From Chromera velia (lineage: Eukaryota > Sar > Chromeraceae), in NCBI GenBank assembly GCA_018398765.1, contig JAHBMJ010004240.1, positions 9,955 through 73,954 on the forward strand: a stretch of DNA of 64,000 nt, read 5' to 3'. Under the pieces are notes generated by a model. That model searched no databases and was not told where the DNA came from. It saw nothing but the letters and a program-made list of their open reading frames with translations. The position numbers and the translations under genes are program-made. The stretch's first letter is position 1; every line of letters begins with the position of its first letter. Below are positions 11,533 to 23,051 of the stretch, in pieces.

Positions 11533-13984
11533 GAGAAAGGGCAGGCGGGGGCAAGATACTTCGTCCAAGGCTACGTTGCCAAGATCGTTGTGTCCTCTCT
11601 CCTTACGAGAGATGATCATCAAAATTCCGCAAGGAAGGTGGAAGAAAGAGGATTTTATCAGAAGAGCAGATGCAATTGGGGCTGTGGGTGGGGCTGGGTC
11701 GTTGGCTTATCATCTGTGGCTTCGATCTTTTCTGGGAAGGAGAAGAAGATCGAAACAGCAATTAGGGTGGTTGCCAGTTGAGAAAAAAGATTTAATTGCA
11801 ATTATCAGGCAAGAGTTGCGGTATGCAGATGTGGAGTTCTTTCGAGGACTGTTTGTGTTGAATGTCAAACGCTTGTGTTTGTTGAGGGAATGGAAGTTAT
11901 CTGATGTCTTTTCATCTGTTTCTGTTTTTAATTTTTATGTCCCAAACGTCTCTCTTCCTCTTATCCTCAAGGTAGTTCGTGGATGCTTGTCCAGTCTTTT
12001 CTCTTCTTTTTCTCTTTCTACGTCTCTTCGAATTTGTCTACGCTCAGCTGAAGCCCCGAACTTGCTTAAATTACTGAAAAATGAGAAGGAGGCTTCGTTG
12101 AGCTTGAACGATAGGGATGCGGATTTCAATGTAGCACAGATGAATGAATGCAATTGCGAAAGGTTGATTCGTGAATTCAATCTAGAGCAATGTGAAGGGT
12201 ACGTGTGTGCACTCTTGTCTATGCCTCCTTCGTTGACTGATACTCTGTCTCTCCCTCTTTTCTAGAACTGCAAAACTCCTTTTCTCAATAAGGCATCTGA
12301 TTTATTGAGAGCATGCAAGAAAGAAGGAAGAAGGATTATTGCTCGGTTACCAAACAATGAGCCGCATCTAACAGAAGAAAGAAATATGAAGTTAAAAAGA
12401 CATTTACAGGAATGGAAAGAAACCTTTGAGTCAGCGGTGGACTCAACTCAAGCAAGAAAACGCCTATTTCCATCGCCCATTTGTCCGCCTTCGGCCTCTT
12501 TGATGCGCCGTCTAAGAAAGTCTTTGTCAATTGTGTTGGTTGATCACTCCAAGGGCGATTTGGCTTTTATATGCCCGAGGGTTTGTAAGCATTTTGGGGT
12601 TTTTGAGCTTTTTCCTGCCTCTAAAGCATTTGAGCATTTGACGGAGGAACAAATGAAAGAAAAGACAAGTCGACGGTTTTGGCCTGCTTGGCCGAAGGTG
12701 CTGCAGGAGGCAGCTGAAGTCTTCCCTCCTAGAAGTAAAGCATCTCACCAGTGGAGGCTTGGGGTAGCTCTTCCGAAAAGAAAATCTTGGAATGAGGAAG
12801 GAAAGCCTCCAAGTGGTTGGAGAGAAATGAAATTTCGTCTTTTATCTTCGTATTTTCATCATACTTGGAGAAAGGCTCTTTCTGTTGTTTGCCGGGCTCT
12901 GAATTTTTTGATATCTTCCATGTCTCCTCATGCTACATTCATAGCACCTGATCAATTCACCACTGCAGTAGATAGATTGAATTCAGGAGAGTCAGATTTG
13001 ACATGCGAATAATTTTCTTTGTGTAATCTACAAGGCCCGGCTCATGGAGCAAAACTGTCTGTGAAAAGAGAAGATATTAAAGAGTTTTTCCCTTCATGCC
13101 CGCGTGAAGAAGTACTTCAGGAAGTGAATAAACGCATCCGTGAAGTATACAAGGAAAAGAGAGCGAGGTTTGTATATTTTCCGAGGGGATTGGTTGAGAG
13201 AGTTTTTCGTCAGCAAACTAGACCTAGAGGTGGTCAATTTTTGGCATCATCTATGCATGTGCGCCCCATCCCGTTCTTTTTGTCACGTTGCAATTATTTT
13301 CATGCTGATGCCCTTCCTTTGTGGTGGGTGCCTGAGTTTTTGAAACTTGATTTTGAGACTTGTTGCATTAGAGTGGGTAAATGGTTTCTTCATCAGAAAG
13401 AAGGGTGGCCACAGGGGGCGCCAGTGTCTCCAGGGGGGACGCAGTTTTATGCTGCCCGCAAAGAGAGGCAATGGGCTCAGCATAGGGGTGTGGATTCTTT
13501 TAGAAGTGATGCATGGCTAATAGCTCATTGGATTGATGATCGTCTGATTGTGCTTCGGCATCAGGAGCAGCTTTCACTTAGCCAATCTCCTTTTCTTTCT
13601 GCTTTCCTCAATCCATAATTTTATGCTCCTACGTGCAAGCTTGTGCAACAAGAAAAGAATGACTTCTTGCAGTTTTATTTGTCGGTGTGTTCAGTTACTG
13701 CAAGACTGTTTTGTATGCCTAAGAAGTCAGTAGCTCCTTTACCTCACTATATGCATGCAGCTGCTGCTCATCCAAATTTCTTGAAAAAGAGGATTTTGAA
13801 AGGTCATTTCATGCGCGCGATGTTGTATTGTATCGGTCCCCCATCTATGTTGATTACTATAATACATGATTTAATTAATGAGTTGTGCTGTTTTGGGTAC
13901 CCACGAGAGTTGTGTGTGCATATAGTGAGGGATGTATATTATATGTTGTTTCGTTTGCCGTTGCCAGGCTGTTTATCAGATTGA
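11533..13984 (+). CDS. Penelope-type reverse transcriptase (decayed)
   Basis: One frame runs through about 800 codons with a few in-frame stops and no visible frameshift. RT motif A is DIKEFFPSCPREEVL (about 13070). Motif B is GWPQGAPVSPGG (about 13405-13440), after a KWFLHQ stretch that matches the family's Y-x-Q-x-x-G step. Motif C is HWIDDRLIVL (about 13530), with W in place of the common Y/F before I-DD. The thumb-like end has HPNFLKKRILKGHFMR and FGYPRELC (about 13770-13920), a typical Penelope feature. A 63-nt pyrimidine-rich stretch (about 12203-12265, GT...TCTAG) could be an in-frame intron covering one of the stops. It is in the same frame as the GIY-YIG part upstream of the LINE. 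Confidence 0.7.
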
Positions 13985-14066
13985 TTAGAAGAGTATGAAA
14001 GTGTAGGCAGTATGCCCCATATGTGCGTGTGTATGTTTGTATGCTGTTGGTGTTGCCGGGCACGGT

Positions 14067-14156
14067 AACGCCAACAGCTCTTCGTTTTCTTCGTACTTGT
14101 CGGCATGTGCAAGCGTATGCCTCCAAGCACTTCGTTCACTTCGAGCTGTTGGCGTT
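14067..14156. repeat. Hairpin at the start of the right direct repeat
   Basis: AACGCCAACAGCTC (14067-14080) and GAGCTGTTGGCGTT (14143-14156) are perfect 14-bp arms around a 62-bp loop. At the left repeat only one arm is present, and the loop sequence beside it is in the opposite orientation, as if the loop had flipped. The structure lies between the RT end and the right direct repeat. Confidence 0.75.
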
Positions 14157-14449
14157 GCATTTGATTTGGTGTATATGTGGGTGCGTGTTGGTGTTGTATT
14201 ATGTTGCATGTATGCTAGTGTTGCTTTTTAAGGCCTCTCGCGCACGCGCACGTTTGACCACAAAATTTGATCAAAGGCATACATGCGTGGTTGCATTGGA
14301 TTAAGTGACTGTGGCTAGCCGGATAGCTTTCTTTTGAAGCATCCTTGCTTATCAGTCACAACAAACCGAGACCTTAAAAAGAAAGTCGGCGCAGTGAAGA
14401 CTACTGACTAGACTGTCCATCTAGCCAATAGCTTACCTTACAAGCTAGT
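14143..14449 (+). repeat. Right flanking direct repeat (candidate pLTR)
   Basis: This 307-bp partner of 4064-4395 has the same orientation and lacks a 25-bp stretch present in the left copy. It follows the RT stop by about 160 bp, so it would be the 3' terminal repeat of the Penelope-like element. Confidence 0.6.
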
Positions 14450-15244
14450 GATTAATGAGCAGTGTTCCTAGATTCAGAACAGACGGGATGAACCGGAACC
14501 TTTTGACAGACTAGGCTAGATCCGCCCCTCATACACGGGGACGCGGCATGCATAACAAAAACCTCAATCAGTTCGCATACAAGGAGGCAGAAACAGAAAA
14601 ATCAACCAACCGACTAGAGAGAGGCAGCGCTGTCCAGAAACGGTCTCTGCAACATACTTAAACAACATACGCAAGCATCACACCAATCCATCGTCTCGCA
14701 TTGACTCTCTTTTGCTCTCTTTTTCTGTGCGCCTTCTTTTTTTTTCAGCTCGGGGACCTCATCGACCTCCCTGAACCTAACTACCACTTGAAAGTTGAAG
14801 CCGCATTTTTGGATAAGCTTGAAAGTCTGCGCCGCAGGTGCAGATCATTTATAGTATCTTGAAAGCCAAGGCCACGTATTTGGACGGTGTCTTGACCGTG
14901 TACGCTGCAAGCATGGACGGTCTCTTGAAAAACGATGCCGCAGATAGAGATCATCTTAATTGTATTTTTTTAAGTGGCACTTAGGTTCAAGGAGGTTACC
15001 TCATCTTGCTTCCATTCTAAGAATGGCACAGGTCCTGTATACGGATAAAAAAGTCAAACAAGGGTTGTTGATATGAAAACGGGTTAAAGTACATAGAGTG
15101 GGGATTTGGAAACGATCTCGAGAGGACTACAGTCGAAGAAAAGCCCGTTGAATTAAGGAGCGGGAAGACCGACAAAGAGACAGATAGGATGAGCGGTTCG
15201 AGCGACTGATACAAACAGAGTACCCATATGGTCAGAGTTGCTTT
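14450..15244. other. No gene seen; degenerate satellite
   Basis: This holds imperfect repeats around TTGAAAG...CCGCA...AGATCAT (about 14785-14960). The segment 15060-15200 (GGTTCGAGCGACTGATACA) resembles 16430-16540, so the DNA on either side of the AT-rich insert at 15.25-16.25 kb is related satellite. No coding signal. Confidence 0.45.
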
Positions 15245-16265
15245 TTCATCTGGTAATGACCCCTTTCTACCGGTAATTACCGGATTACCGGTAATGGACT
15301 CCGTTTACCTAAGTTTTACTGGAAAAAAATGAGGAGAAAATGAAGCTTCAAAAAAAAAAATTTGTGTGTGGCGCAACTCCTATTCTTTAGTTTTAAAGAC
15401 TTCTTTCAACGTTTTTGGCACTTTTAGGAATCGAATTAAGATTCTTTTAAAAATATGTTGTTTGTCTGCGCTTGTCTGCCTGGTTTGGAGATTTATGAAC
15501 CGGAAGCGGTAGTCATTACGGAGGTAAAGAGGCAGCTAGCAGGTGGTCTGGCCTTAAGATGTGAAAACCTCTTTTGAGAGGATGTGCTCACCTTCGAGGT
15601 TGTCAGATTTATTACATCAGACTTGCATGGTACCTATAAATATAGCATAACGGCCCACAAGAGTGTTAGTGGAGGCGAGTTATGCCGATTGTGCGCTGCA
15701 CACACTCCTAAATTTTTGGTACAACCTCTCTGAAAAGTGAATTTTGTGGCTTTTAAAGGGGGTTTTAGCATGGTTTTAGGGGGGTTTTCACCCCTCAGAA
15801 GAAGACCTTTTGCCTATAAATGAATTTTTGGCAGCTCATGGCCAAAACATGAAGCAATGGTTCATAAGTGCGTCCAGTGTAGCCGATTGTTTACCCTTTT
15901 TTGTCATCAACATGCTACTGAGATGCTATTGAGGCCAATGGCAATCCGTCTTTCTAGTTTTATCATTTAAAACAGCATGGCTACCTTTTAGTGTCTCACT
16001 TAAACCATAGATAACTTAATTTATAATACGTAAATGACTGTTAAACCTAGTTAAACCATATAAATGAATGAACAAATAATTCAAAATGCTTTAAAAAATG
16101 CTTATTATCGTAAACAGATTTTTTAAACTATAGTTTTGAATTATACTTTATCTTTACAGCCTTTACCAAACTTTTTGCTGGTGGCTGGCCACTCTACCGG
16201 TAATTACTGGTTAACCGGTAATCAGCTTGCTTTACTACCGGAAAAATCGGCAACCCTGCATATGG
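15245..16265. mobile_element. AT-rich non-autonomous element with ACCGGTAATTACCGG-like ends
   Basis: The two ends carry palindromic ACCGGTAAT motifs (about 15270-15295 and 16195-16225), and the flanks are related satellite sequence, so this looks like an insertion of about 1 kb. It is AT-rich and non-coding. A dispersed repeat (about 15695-15890) lies inside it. Exact ends and target duplication could not be fixed. Confidence 0.45.
15695..15890 (+). repeat. Dispersed repeat, copy 1 (SINE-like?)
   Basis: The segment with GAAGAAGACCTTTTGCCTAT and TTTTTGGCAGCTCATG recurs inverted at about 34340-34520. It is followed by GCAATGGTTCATAAGTGCGT, which resembles the D-arm part of the tRNA-like sequence next to the second copy. 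This suggests a family with a tRNA-like module. Confidence 0.6.
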
Positions 16266-16289
16266 TGTATCAACAAATTGGTATTGACC

Positions 16290-17207
16290 CTCCCGTTCCT
16301 TCAGCTCCGACGCCTTGCTTCGCTTCCACTCAGAACACGGAACGGACGTTGTGGGCAGAAAAGCCAGACAAGAGTGGATAGGTCTGAAAAGGGTGGGTAG
16401 TCAAGAGGCGAGTCTATGTGGGCAAAAGGGCGTGGGGAGCGAGGATATGGAAGGAACGCATCAGCCAGTCCATTGGAGGGCGACGGAGAGACGGAAAGGA
16501 TGGACGGTTCGAGCGACCGACACAGGTGGGCAGAGATATGATACATCACAAGATATTTTGAAGCTGCAAAGTGCTGACCTTCCCTTTCCTTCAGCTCCGA
16601 CGCCTCGCTTTACTTTCCATTCAGAGCCCAGTACGGACTCTGCAAGCCACAAAGCCAGAAAAGATGATTAGATGGATCTGTTGTGCATGACGAGTATGCA
16701 CGGTGGGTGGAAGGTAGTGGCCGTAGCATATCTGTTGGGAGAGGCTGGAGAGGGTCTGCATACGTGGGCCAAAGAATCTGATTCGTGTGTCAGAATAGGT
16801 AGGTCTGGAAAGGGTGTGTGCGGCGGGGCAGAGAGGGTCTGCACGGCCTAGCGCACGGCAGGGTAGGGAGATCTGGGAAGGGTCTGTGCGGCAGGGTGGG
16901 GAGGTCTGGAAATGGCTTCTCAAAGATTTGTGCCTGGGGTCAAAAGCGTCCCGCAGAGATCTATGCGGCAGGGTGGGGGGATCTGGGAAGGGTCATTGCG
17001 GTAAGTTGGGAGGGTCTGGGAAGGGCTTCTCAAAGATTTGTGCCTAAAGTCGAAAGCGTCCCACAAAGATCTGTGCGGTAGGGTGGGGGGATCTGGGAAA
17101 GGGCAAGTTGGGGAGGTCTGGGAAGGGCTTCTCAAAGACTCGTGCCTGGGGTCGAAAACGTCCCGCAGAGATTTGTGTGGCAGGGTGGGGAGGTCGGGAG
17201 TGAAAAG
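16290..17207. repeat. G-rich satellite left of the copia element
   Basis: Between 16810 and 17207 three or more units of about 102-110 bp repeat (markers TTCTCAAAGATTTGTGCC and GGGGGGATCTGGGAAGGG, near 16916, 17026 and 17128). Upstream, 16290-16680 carries two more loosely related units beginning TTCAGCTCCGACGCC. Similar GGGATCTGGGAAGGGTC sequence continues right of the copia element, so the element sits inside this satellite. Confidence 0.75.
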
Positions 17208-17439
17208 TGGTTGGACTCTAACAGATAATAGACATAGATTTACTTGGTCTCATAGTTTTATAGAGAGAGAACTGATAGAGAGAAGAAACTTCTTCTCTTC
17301 TGTCATTCAGTCTATTGTTGTATCCAAACGCAGATCTCACTTAGAATTAATTCAATGTACGGAGCGCACCCCTGCCGTATATGTCACTATCATACGGCGG
17401 CGGGACTGGCGGCGGGCAATCCTATACTGAGCCCTTACA
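17208..17439 (-). repeat. copia 3' LTR
   Basis: This 232-bp LTR is the 3' LTR of the minus-strand element. A purine run (minus-strand CAGGGGGTGAT) adjoins its inner edge and would serve as the polypurine tract. It differs from the 5' LTR by 12 transitions and no transversion or indel, by eye. Confidence 0.9.
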
Positions 17440-17474
17440 ATCACCCCCTGATTGTGAATACAATGAACAATCAC

Positions 17475-19075
17475 TCAGTTAGGGCGAACAAAGCGAACCT
17501 TCTTTGCAAAATCAATTACTTTCCGTCTCGCACCTGATTTGACTGCAGTCGATCGATCACGAGGGAGATACTGAGTGCCTCTGTCCCTTGAAAGTTTCAA
17601 TTTTGTCTGTCTATCTGCATGCATGAGATTTGTCGGGCACCACAGTGTTTTCGCTCTCATTGTTCTCAACTTTTGCCGAACAAATCGAAGCATGCCTTGC
17701 AAACGAGGCTCCGATCTTGCCTCTCCCGTCTCTAACTGTTTTATCAGAGGAGCAGAATCAGTCACGAATTTGATCGGGACTTTCTTCTGCCAGAGAGCCT
17801 CTGCAAACGACTTCCATGCATACGCTTTCTTCACTGTTTCATGCTGTGCGCAGAGCTTAGAAGACGTGCTGGAATTCAAGACTCTCTTAATTTGTTTAGA
17901 CTTCCACGTAAAAAGATTGCTCTCTCACATGGATTCAATTGACTTGCTCTGATTAACTAGAAAAGCCTCATACCCTGCCCACCCCTCCCTCCGAGAAAGA
18001 AAAAAAGAACCATTATGGAAGGGGACAATCTTAGAATTGGGATAAGGTGTGAAGACAAGAGACCTTTCTGTTTCTTGAGCATGCAGAAGAAAACGCAACA
18101 CCCCCTCAACCTTCTCTGCAGAAGGCCGAGTCGACCATCGAGACAACTCACTGAAAAGAAAAGAGATAGAAGGAAGTGTCCAAACAACCTACCCTGTAAT
18201 ACCTATACATTTTTGCATCAGAGGGATCAGATCATTCAAGACTTCCTGTGCTTTTGAAGCCTTAAGAAGAGATGCATTCAGTCTCCCTCCATGCAATTTT
18301 ATCTCATCAATCTCAATCAAATTGAGGTACTCCTTCTGCCCAATCTCATAACCATCCTTTGTTCGAGTCAGCGTCATACCGATGTACTCAAAACTTTCTC
18401 CCTCCTCCAATAATTCAAGCTCATCCATCTTGAGTCTCTTCTGGATGGGTGCAAAGTGAGTGAGAGGGTCAGCAGCAAAGATGAATAGATCATCCACATA
18501 CATGAGCATGACAGCTTCGATCTCTCCTTTTCCATTTTTCTTTGCAAACACACTTTCTCTCAACTCTTCCCAGCCCTCTTCTCTTGCAATCTTTCTGAAA
18601 CTCTGAGTGTACAGATGAGGAGCATCAGCCAGTCCATACATGGCTTTGTTCAATTTGAACATGCACCCCCCCTTCATCCACTCAGGCAGACTGTTAGGCA
18701 GATTGTCAAGGAAACGCACAAAGACTTCATCTTTCATTTCGGCAGTCAAAAAGGCAGTCCGCACATCAGACTTTGTACACCCCCACCCCTTAGTGGCAGC
18801 AAAAGAAAGAACAAGCAACACCGACTACCAATCAGCCATACCTGAATATGTTTGCAAGTCTTTTCGATCATCTTGAAAGCCTTTTACCACCAAACGAGCC
18901 TTCGCTACCCTCTCTCCTCCTTTTTTCTTCTAGGTGAGTACCCAATGACAACGCATCGCCTTCCTTCCCTGAGGTAAACGCACCCCCCGGGCAAACACCT
19001 TCTCTTCCAAGAACCTCTCAAGCTCACTGCGCATTCTGCCTTCATCACTCCCCTACGGTCCCGCACTCTTAGTAG
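17475..19075 (-). pseudogene. copia RT and RNase H (fossil)
   Basis: On the minus strand the RT region shows RCHWVLT and KARLVVKGF (about 18880-18990), SDVRTAFLTAEM, LNKAMYGLADAPHLY and the catalytic MYVDDLFIF (about 18490). The RNase H region follows (about 17475-17950), with ETVKKAYAWKSFAEALWQKK and FVTDSAPLIKQLE. These are Ty1/copia signatures. The region is broken in several places and is treated as a fossil. Confidence 0.88.
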
Positions 19076-19905
19076 TTTCTACTAACCCTAGGTTAGATAT
19101 AGGTACAGACTGCTAAGTCTACTATCAATCTAACCTCTAAAAACGCTTGTTTTAAGCTTTTTATAACATGTTGATTCAAGTTCTTAGGAGTTTCTTATAC
19201 CCAGATGAGAGATTGATGTTAGTTCCCGATGATAAAGTCATGTCCGAGCTTTTGGTTCTCACGTTAACCAAAAAGCCTAGGAACCGCCTTTTAGGAACCA
19301 TGAAGGAACCGGAAGGAACCGTCAAGGACCAATAAGAACTGACATTTTTTTGTAAAGAAATGCATTCAAAAGAGGCTGTAGATGAGTTTACAACTGATTA
19401 AATATAGACATAAGTCGTGCCAGCTCGTGCTAGCTCGCTCCCATCTATAAACATGCTTCTATCGACCCTCTTTAGCCCCCCTCCCGGAAGATGGCTTCCC
19501 TCTTGCCCAGTCTAAAGAAGCAAGCAGCACTAGTATCACTTAAGCACCAGGAGCGTCTCGGGCCAATTGAGGGACTAAATTCTTTGTAGTTCCCCAGACA
19601 GTTCTTAGTAACTTCCTACATAGTTCTTTGGTTCTCATACGGTTCCTACTGGTTTTTCAGGGTTCTTTCATGGATCCTAAGGTTCCTGTTTGATTTCCTA
19701 GCAATTTTGGTATTCATATACTTAATTTAGATCCTTTGTGGTTCCTGTGGCAGCCTTAGTTCAAAGTGGTCAGGAACCGTATTTTAGGAACTTAGGAACC
19801 AAAACGCTGGACATATACTTTTTGGGTGAAAACTAGTAGGAACCGGTTAAGAACCAAGCTAAAACATGTCACAATAGACTTTTTAGACATTATTTTATAT
19901 TTTAT
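19075..19905. mobile_element. Fold-back element nested in the copia element
   Basis: About 830 bp of non-coding sequence separates two copia-coding blocks. It holds inverted families of GGAACC/GGTTCC words: the arm about 19240-19350 pairs loosely with 19590-19840, for example TTTTGGTTCTCAC against GTTCCTAAGACG-type sequence. The outer ends are AT-rich. It is probably a non-autonomous DNA element; exact ends and target duplication were not resolved. Confidence 0.55.
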
Positions 19906-20733
19906 TTGATCAATTTTCTTTTAGACAGAATCTGTTTATCACTTTTGATACTAGAAACCAAGTGGGCATTACCATGGACCGCATACAGTGCGGCCCCATA
20001 GTGACTCCCCCCTGCCACTTCTTCTGCTGTTGCATCTATATGGCCCTTCCGGAGGTTCACGTGATCTATCATTTTCTTTTGAATCTTGGCATCAATCGGG
20101 ACAACACGGGGAAGAGGACATCTCCTCTTTTCTTTTTCCGTGATCACCTGCGCAAGCCGTTCTTTCAATTCTCTAAGGCGCTCCCTCAATGCCTCTTCTT
20201 CATCTTCCTTCTCCTTTTCATCTTCCGGTACCATGTATACCCCTTCCTTTTCCTTCTCTTTTTCAACTTCCTGCATACGAAGTGCATCCTCCTCTCTCCT
20301 AATCTAAATCCCTGACACAGCACTTACGACAGGGGACGGAGGCATTGCCCCGTCTTCTCTTCCTTCTCGACGGGCCTTTCGAGGATCCATGCATTCTTCA
20401 TTTCCCTCAGTCTCTTCTTTCTCTTTCCCTCCCTCCTGCTCGACATGTATCTCCAGTTAGCTGTTCTGGATTTACGAGCCTGCAGGTGCCTGAAGAAGAA
20501 GAGATGAAGCAGCACTCACACCCTCTAAGCTGGCTGACTCAGGGGAGACAAGGCAGCGCTCAAACAGCTTGGCAGCCATCCGAGAGACTTCAGGAAAGAA
20601 ACGAGCTGAAGTAAAAAAAAAAGAAAATCGGGTAGGATGAACATCATTTGTATCCTGCACTTCCTCTACATCAACGTCTGAGAAGGCATCATCCTTCTCA
20701 GCCCCATTTCTAACCCCCCCCTCCTCCCAGATC
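19906..20733 (-). pseudogene. copia integrase-RT linker region (fossil)
   Basis: The minus-strand translation is rich in Glu, Lys and Arg with coiled-coil character (EEEALRERLRELKERLAQV). It lies between the RT block and the DNA transposon insertion. It corresponds to the variable spacer between integrase and RT in copia polyproteins. It is broken and shows no catalytic motif. Confidence 0.55.
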
Positions 20734-20741
20734 CCAGAGAA
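20734..20741. repeat. Target-site duplication, left (CCAGAGAA)
   Basis: The 8-bp word CCAGAGAA directly precedes ATAGGGGTGTAT and recurs at 26912-26919, directly after ATACACCCCTAT. Confidence 0.85.
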
Positions 20742-23015
20742 ATAGGGGTGTATCCTCCTATTAGGACACCGGGGGGGGGGGNCGGGGGGGGGGGGGCATC
20801 CAAGCTTGCTCCATTATGCCCGTGGATGGCGGGACGGGCATCGGGCGCTTCGCGCCCGATGCGCCGGACACCGCTCCCCCCGGCGTCCGCTGCTACCGGC
20901 CCGTGCGAGAAGGGATACCCCCCCCCGGTGTCCATATAGAGTTGCCCACCGAGGCTGACGTTCAGCTTTTTAATGCATGCATACATGCATGCATGCATGC
21001 ATTTTTTTTCTTATAGAGGCCCATGCATGCAACGATGCTCCATAATAATACAATAACATGTTTTGTGTATGCAAACCGGGGAAAGTCTCTCAAAAGAATG
21101 CGGACCATCTTTGGAACTCAAACCGCACAACCTACCCCCAATGTTCAAAATTAATTTCACCTCCCGTGCACCTGAACGTGCTTGAACGGCAACACCCACC
21201 CAACCTTCCTCACTGAGTCCTCTGCCAATGAGCACCGGCCACTCAACCCAAAAAGTTCGGCAAACACGCTCTGCTCTGCTGAATCGGATGTCAGCTGATC
21301 TGAGGTAAACAGAGTGATTTTTTCTCAACGTGTCGATCAAGAAGGAAGTCAGTTTGTAAGTGTAGATCGGAACAGAGACGGGAGTGAGGCCGGAAAGATG
21401 ACGGCCCTTCCGTCGGTGTATTTTGGAGTGAATGTAAAGAGAAGGAAGCTTCACGAAAAAAGAGAACAATGTGAAGAGATCGTGTCGTTGAATCCTCGTC
21501 TGCTGGACTTTGTCCGCGTTGATCCCAATGACCCTTCTTCTGTATCAACCCATCTTTTTTGCGGTGTATCCCCTGCAAGATTGACATTCCTTTGAAGAGT
21601 GAGTGGGACTTTTCTCGTCCTCGAACTCACTGCCTTTCAGGTGTGCACCAGGCGATGGATCCGAAGCCCCCCGCTTGGAAAAACAAAGTGGGTGCTCTGG
21701 AGAAAATGAATTTCTTTACAGTTTGTGCTTGCAAACCCAAAGCTCAGCCTCCCATTCAACCACCACCAGCAGTAGCCCTGGCAGCAGCCGCTGCAACAGC
21801 CGTTGATGACGATGTGGTGATGGTTGATCCTCAACCTGATCCCGCCTCCCAGTCTCCTCAGCATGTTCAAGAGGTTGTGCACCCTTGTCCGGGTGTGATC
21901 AGCAAGAAATACTTTGTGCTGGCAGATTTCGTCTTGCCTTTGTACGGAGATGGAGGGGGAGATAAAGATGTGGAGGTAAAGGTGAAACCTGCAGAGATGT
22001 ACGAGGTGAAGGCAATCAAAAACTCTGAGGACGGAGAGAACCTTGGAGCAGTGTTTTCGAAAGTGTGTGGAGGGACAACGCGACTAACCAACAACCCCTG
22101 CAAGGATTGCAAGTCAGTCAGACTCGGCTCATCTCCCTACCATGTCCAGTACCACTCAGTCTGGTTCATCCCTTCTCTTTCTTTTCCTTCTTTCCCTTTC
22201 CGTCTGTTCTTGTCTGCAGGAACATTGTGAAGCTTCGGAAGTTCACGGCGCGGCTTGACCGGGTTCGGGAAACCTGGGCGGCCTTCCAGGCATTCATTTA
22301 CGAGTGTCATGGGGAGGAGGTTCCTGAATCTCTCTTCGCCTTGGCCATCCCTTCCAATCGGGAAAAGGCTGCAGCAAAGACAGAAGGAAGAGTCCTTAAA
22401 CATTCCCCCTGGGTGGATATGCAGGGTGAGGAGAGGATCCTTGCCCTCCGACAGAAGACGTTTGCCGCCCTTCAGATGAAAGTCATCAGACCCGAGTGGG
22501 AGAAGGAGTGGATGAGGGCAGAGCGAGTGTTCCAGACTGCTCAGAATGCGTCTCGTACTATGCATATCCCTGTTATGAACAAGGCCTTTTGGCAAGCGTT
22601 CCGAAAGAAACTGGAAGATGAGGGGAGGGGGGATTCAAAACAGATCGCTCTGGCTGTTCAACAGATCACAGACGGAGAAATGGAGAAAAAACAGGGTGTG
22701 CTGTATGGGTTCCTCATGATGGGGGCACAGGTGATTGACAAAAAAACACGGGGGGTAGGAATATAGGGAATCAAGTCGTACCCCCAGGTCTATGATTTCC
22801 TTCTGGCGATGCTGAAGTGGGGCAGCAAAGCCTCCGAGACCATGTCAAAGACGATGCTTGACTACACCATCACGTCTTTGAGGGCATGGCGCCAAAAGCG
22901 GCTGGACACTGATGAGTTTGAACTTCTTCAACCAGGTCAGCAGCTTCCAAGCAGTCTTTTTCTCTCTCCTTATCTCTTTTTCATTCATTTTTCTTTTTCT
23001 GCTTTCTCTCTTTCT

Positions 23016-23051
<36 letters not shown>

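Larger units (their letters stand above)
4064..14449 (+). mobile_element. Penelope-like retroelement with upstream GIY-YIG, split by a LINE
   Basis: The composite contains flanking direct repeats, an unidentified decayed ORF (4513-5930), a GIY-YIG endonuclease (5946-6946) and a Penelope-type RT (11533-13984). A 4.2-kb LINE (6947-11139) interrupts it between the GIY-YIG and the RT. With the LINE and one copy of its target duplication set aside, GIY-YIG and RT lie in one reading frame in the order GIY-YIG then RT. This is the permuted order described for the Naiad/Chlamys branch of Penelope-like elements, whereas classical Penelope carries GIY-YIG at the C terminus. The frame has about six in-frame stops, so the copy is dead. 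Whether the 4.5-5.9 kb ORF belongs to the element is uncertain. Confidence 0.65.

Noticed and set aside
4513-13984. Stop-codon reassignment (TAG/TAA read as Gln)
   Set aside because: The host flavoprotein exon of about 940 codons has no internal TAG/TAA, and non-coding repeat pairs show the same transition bias, so decay explains the stops better.
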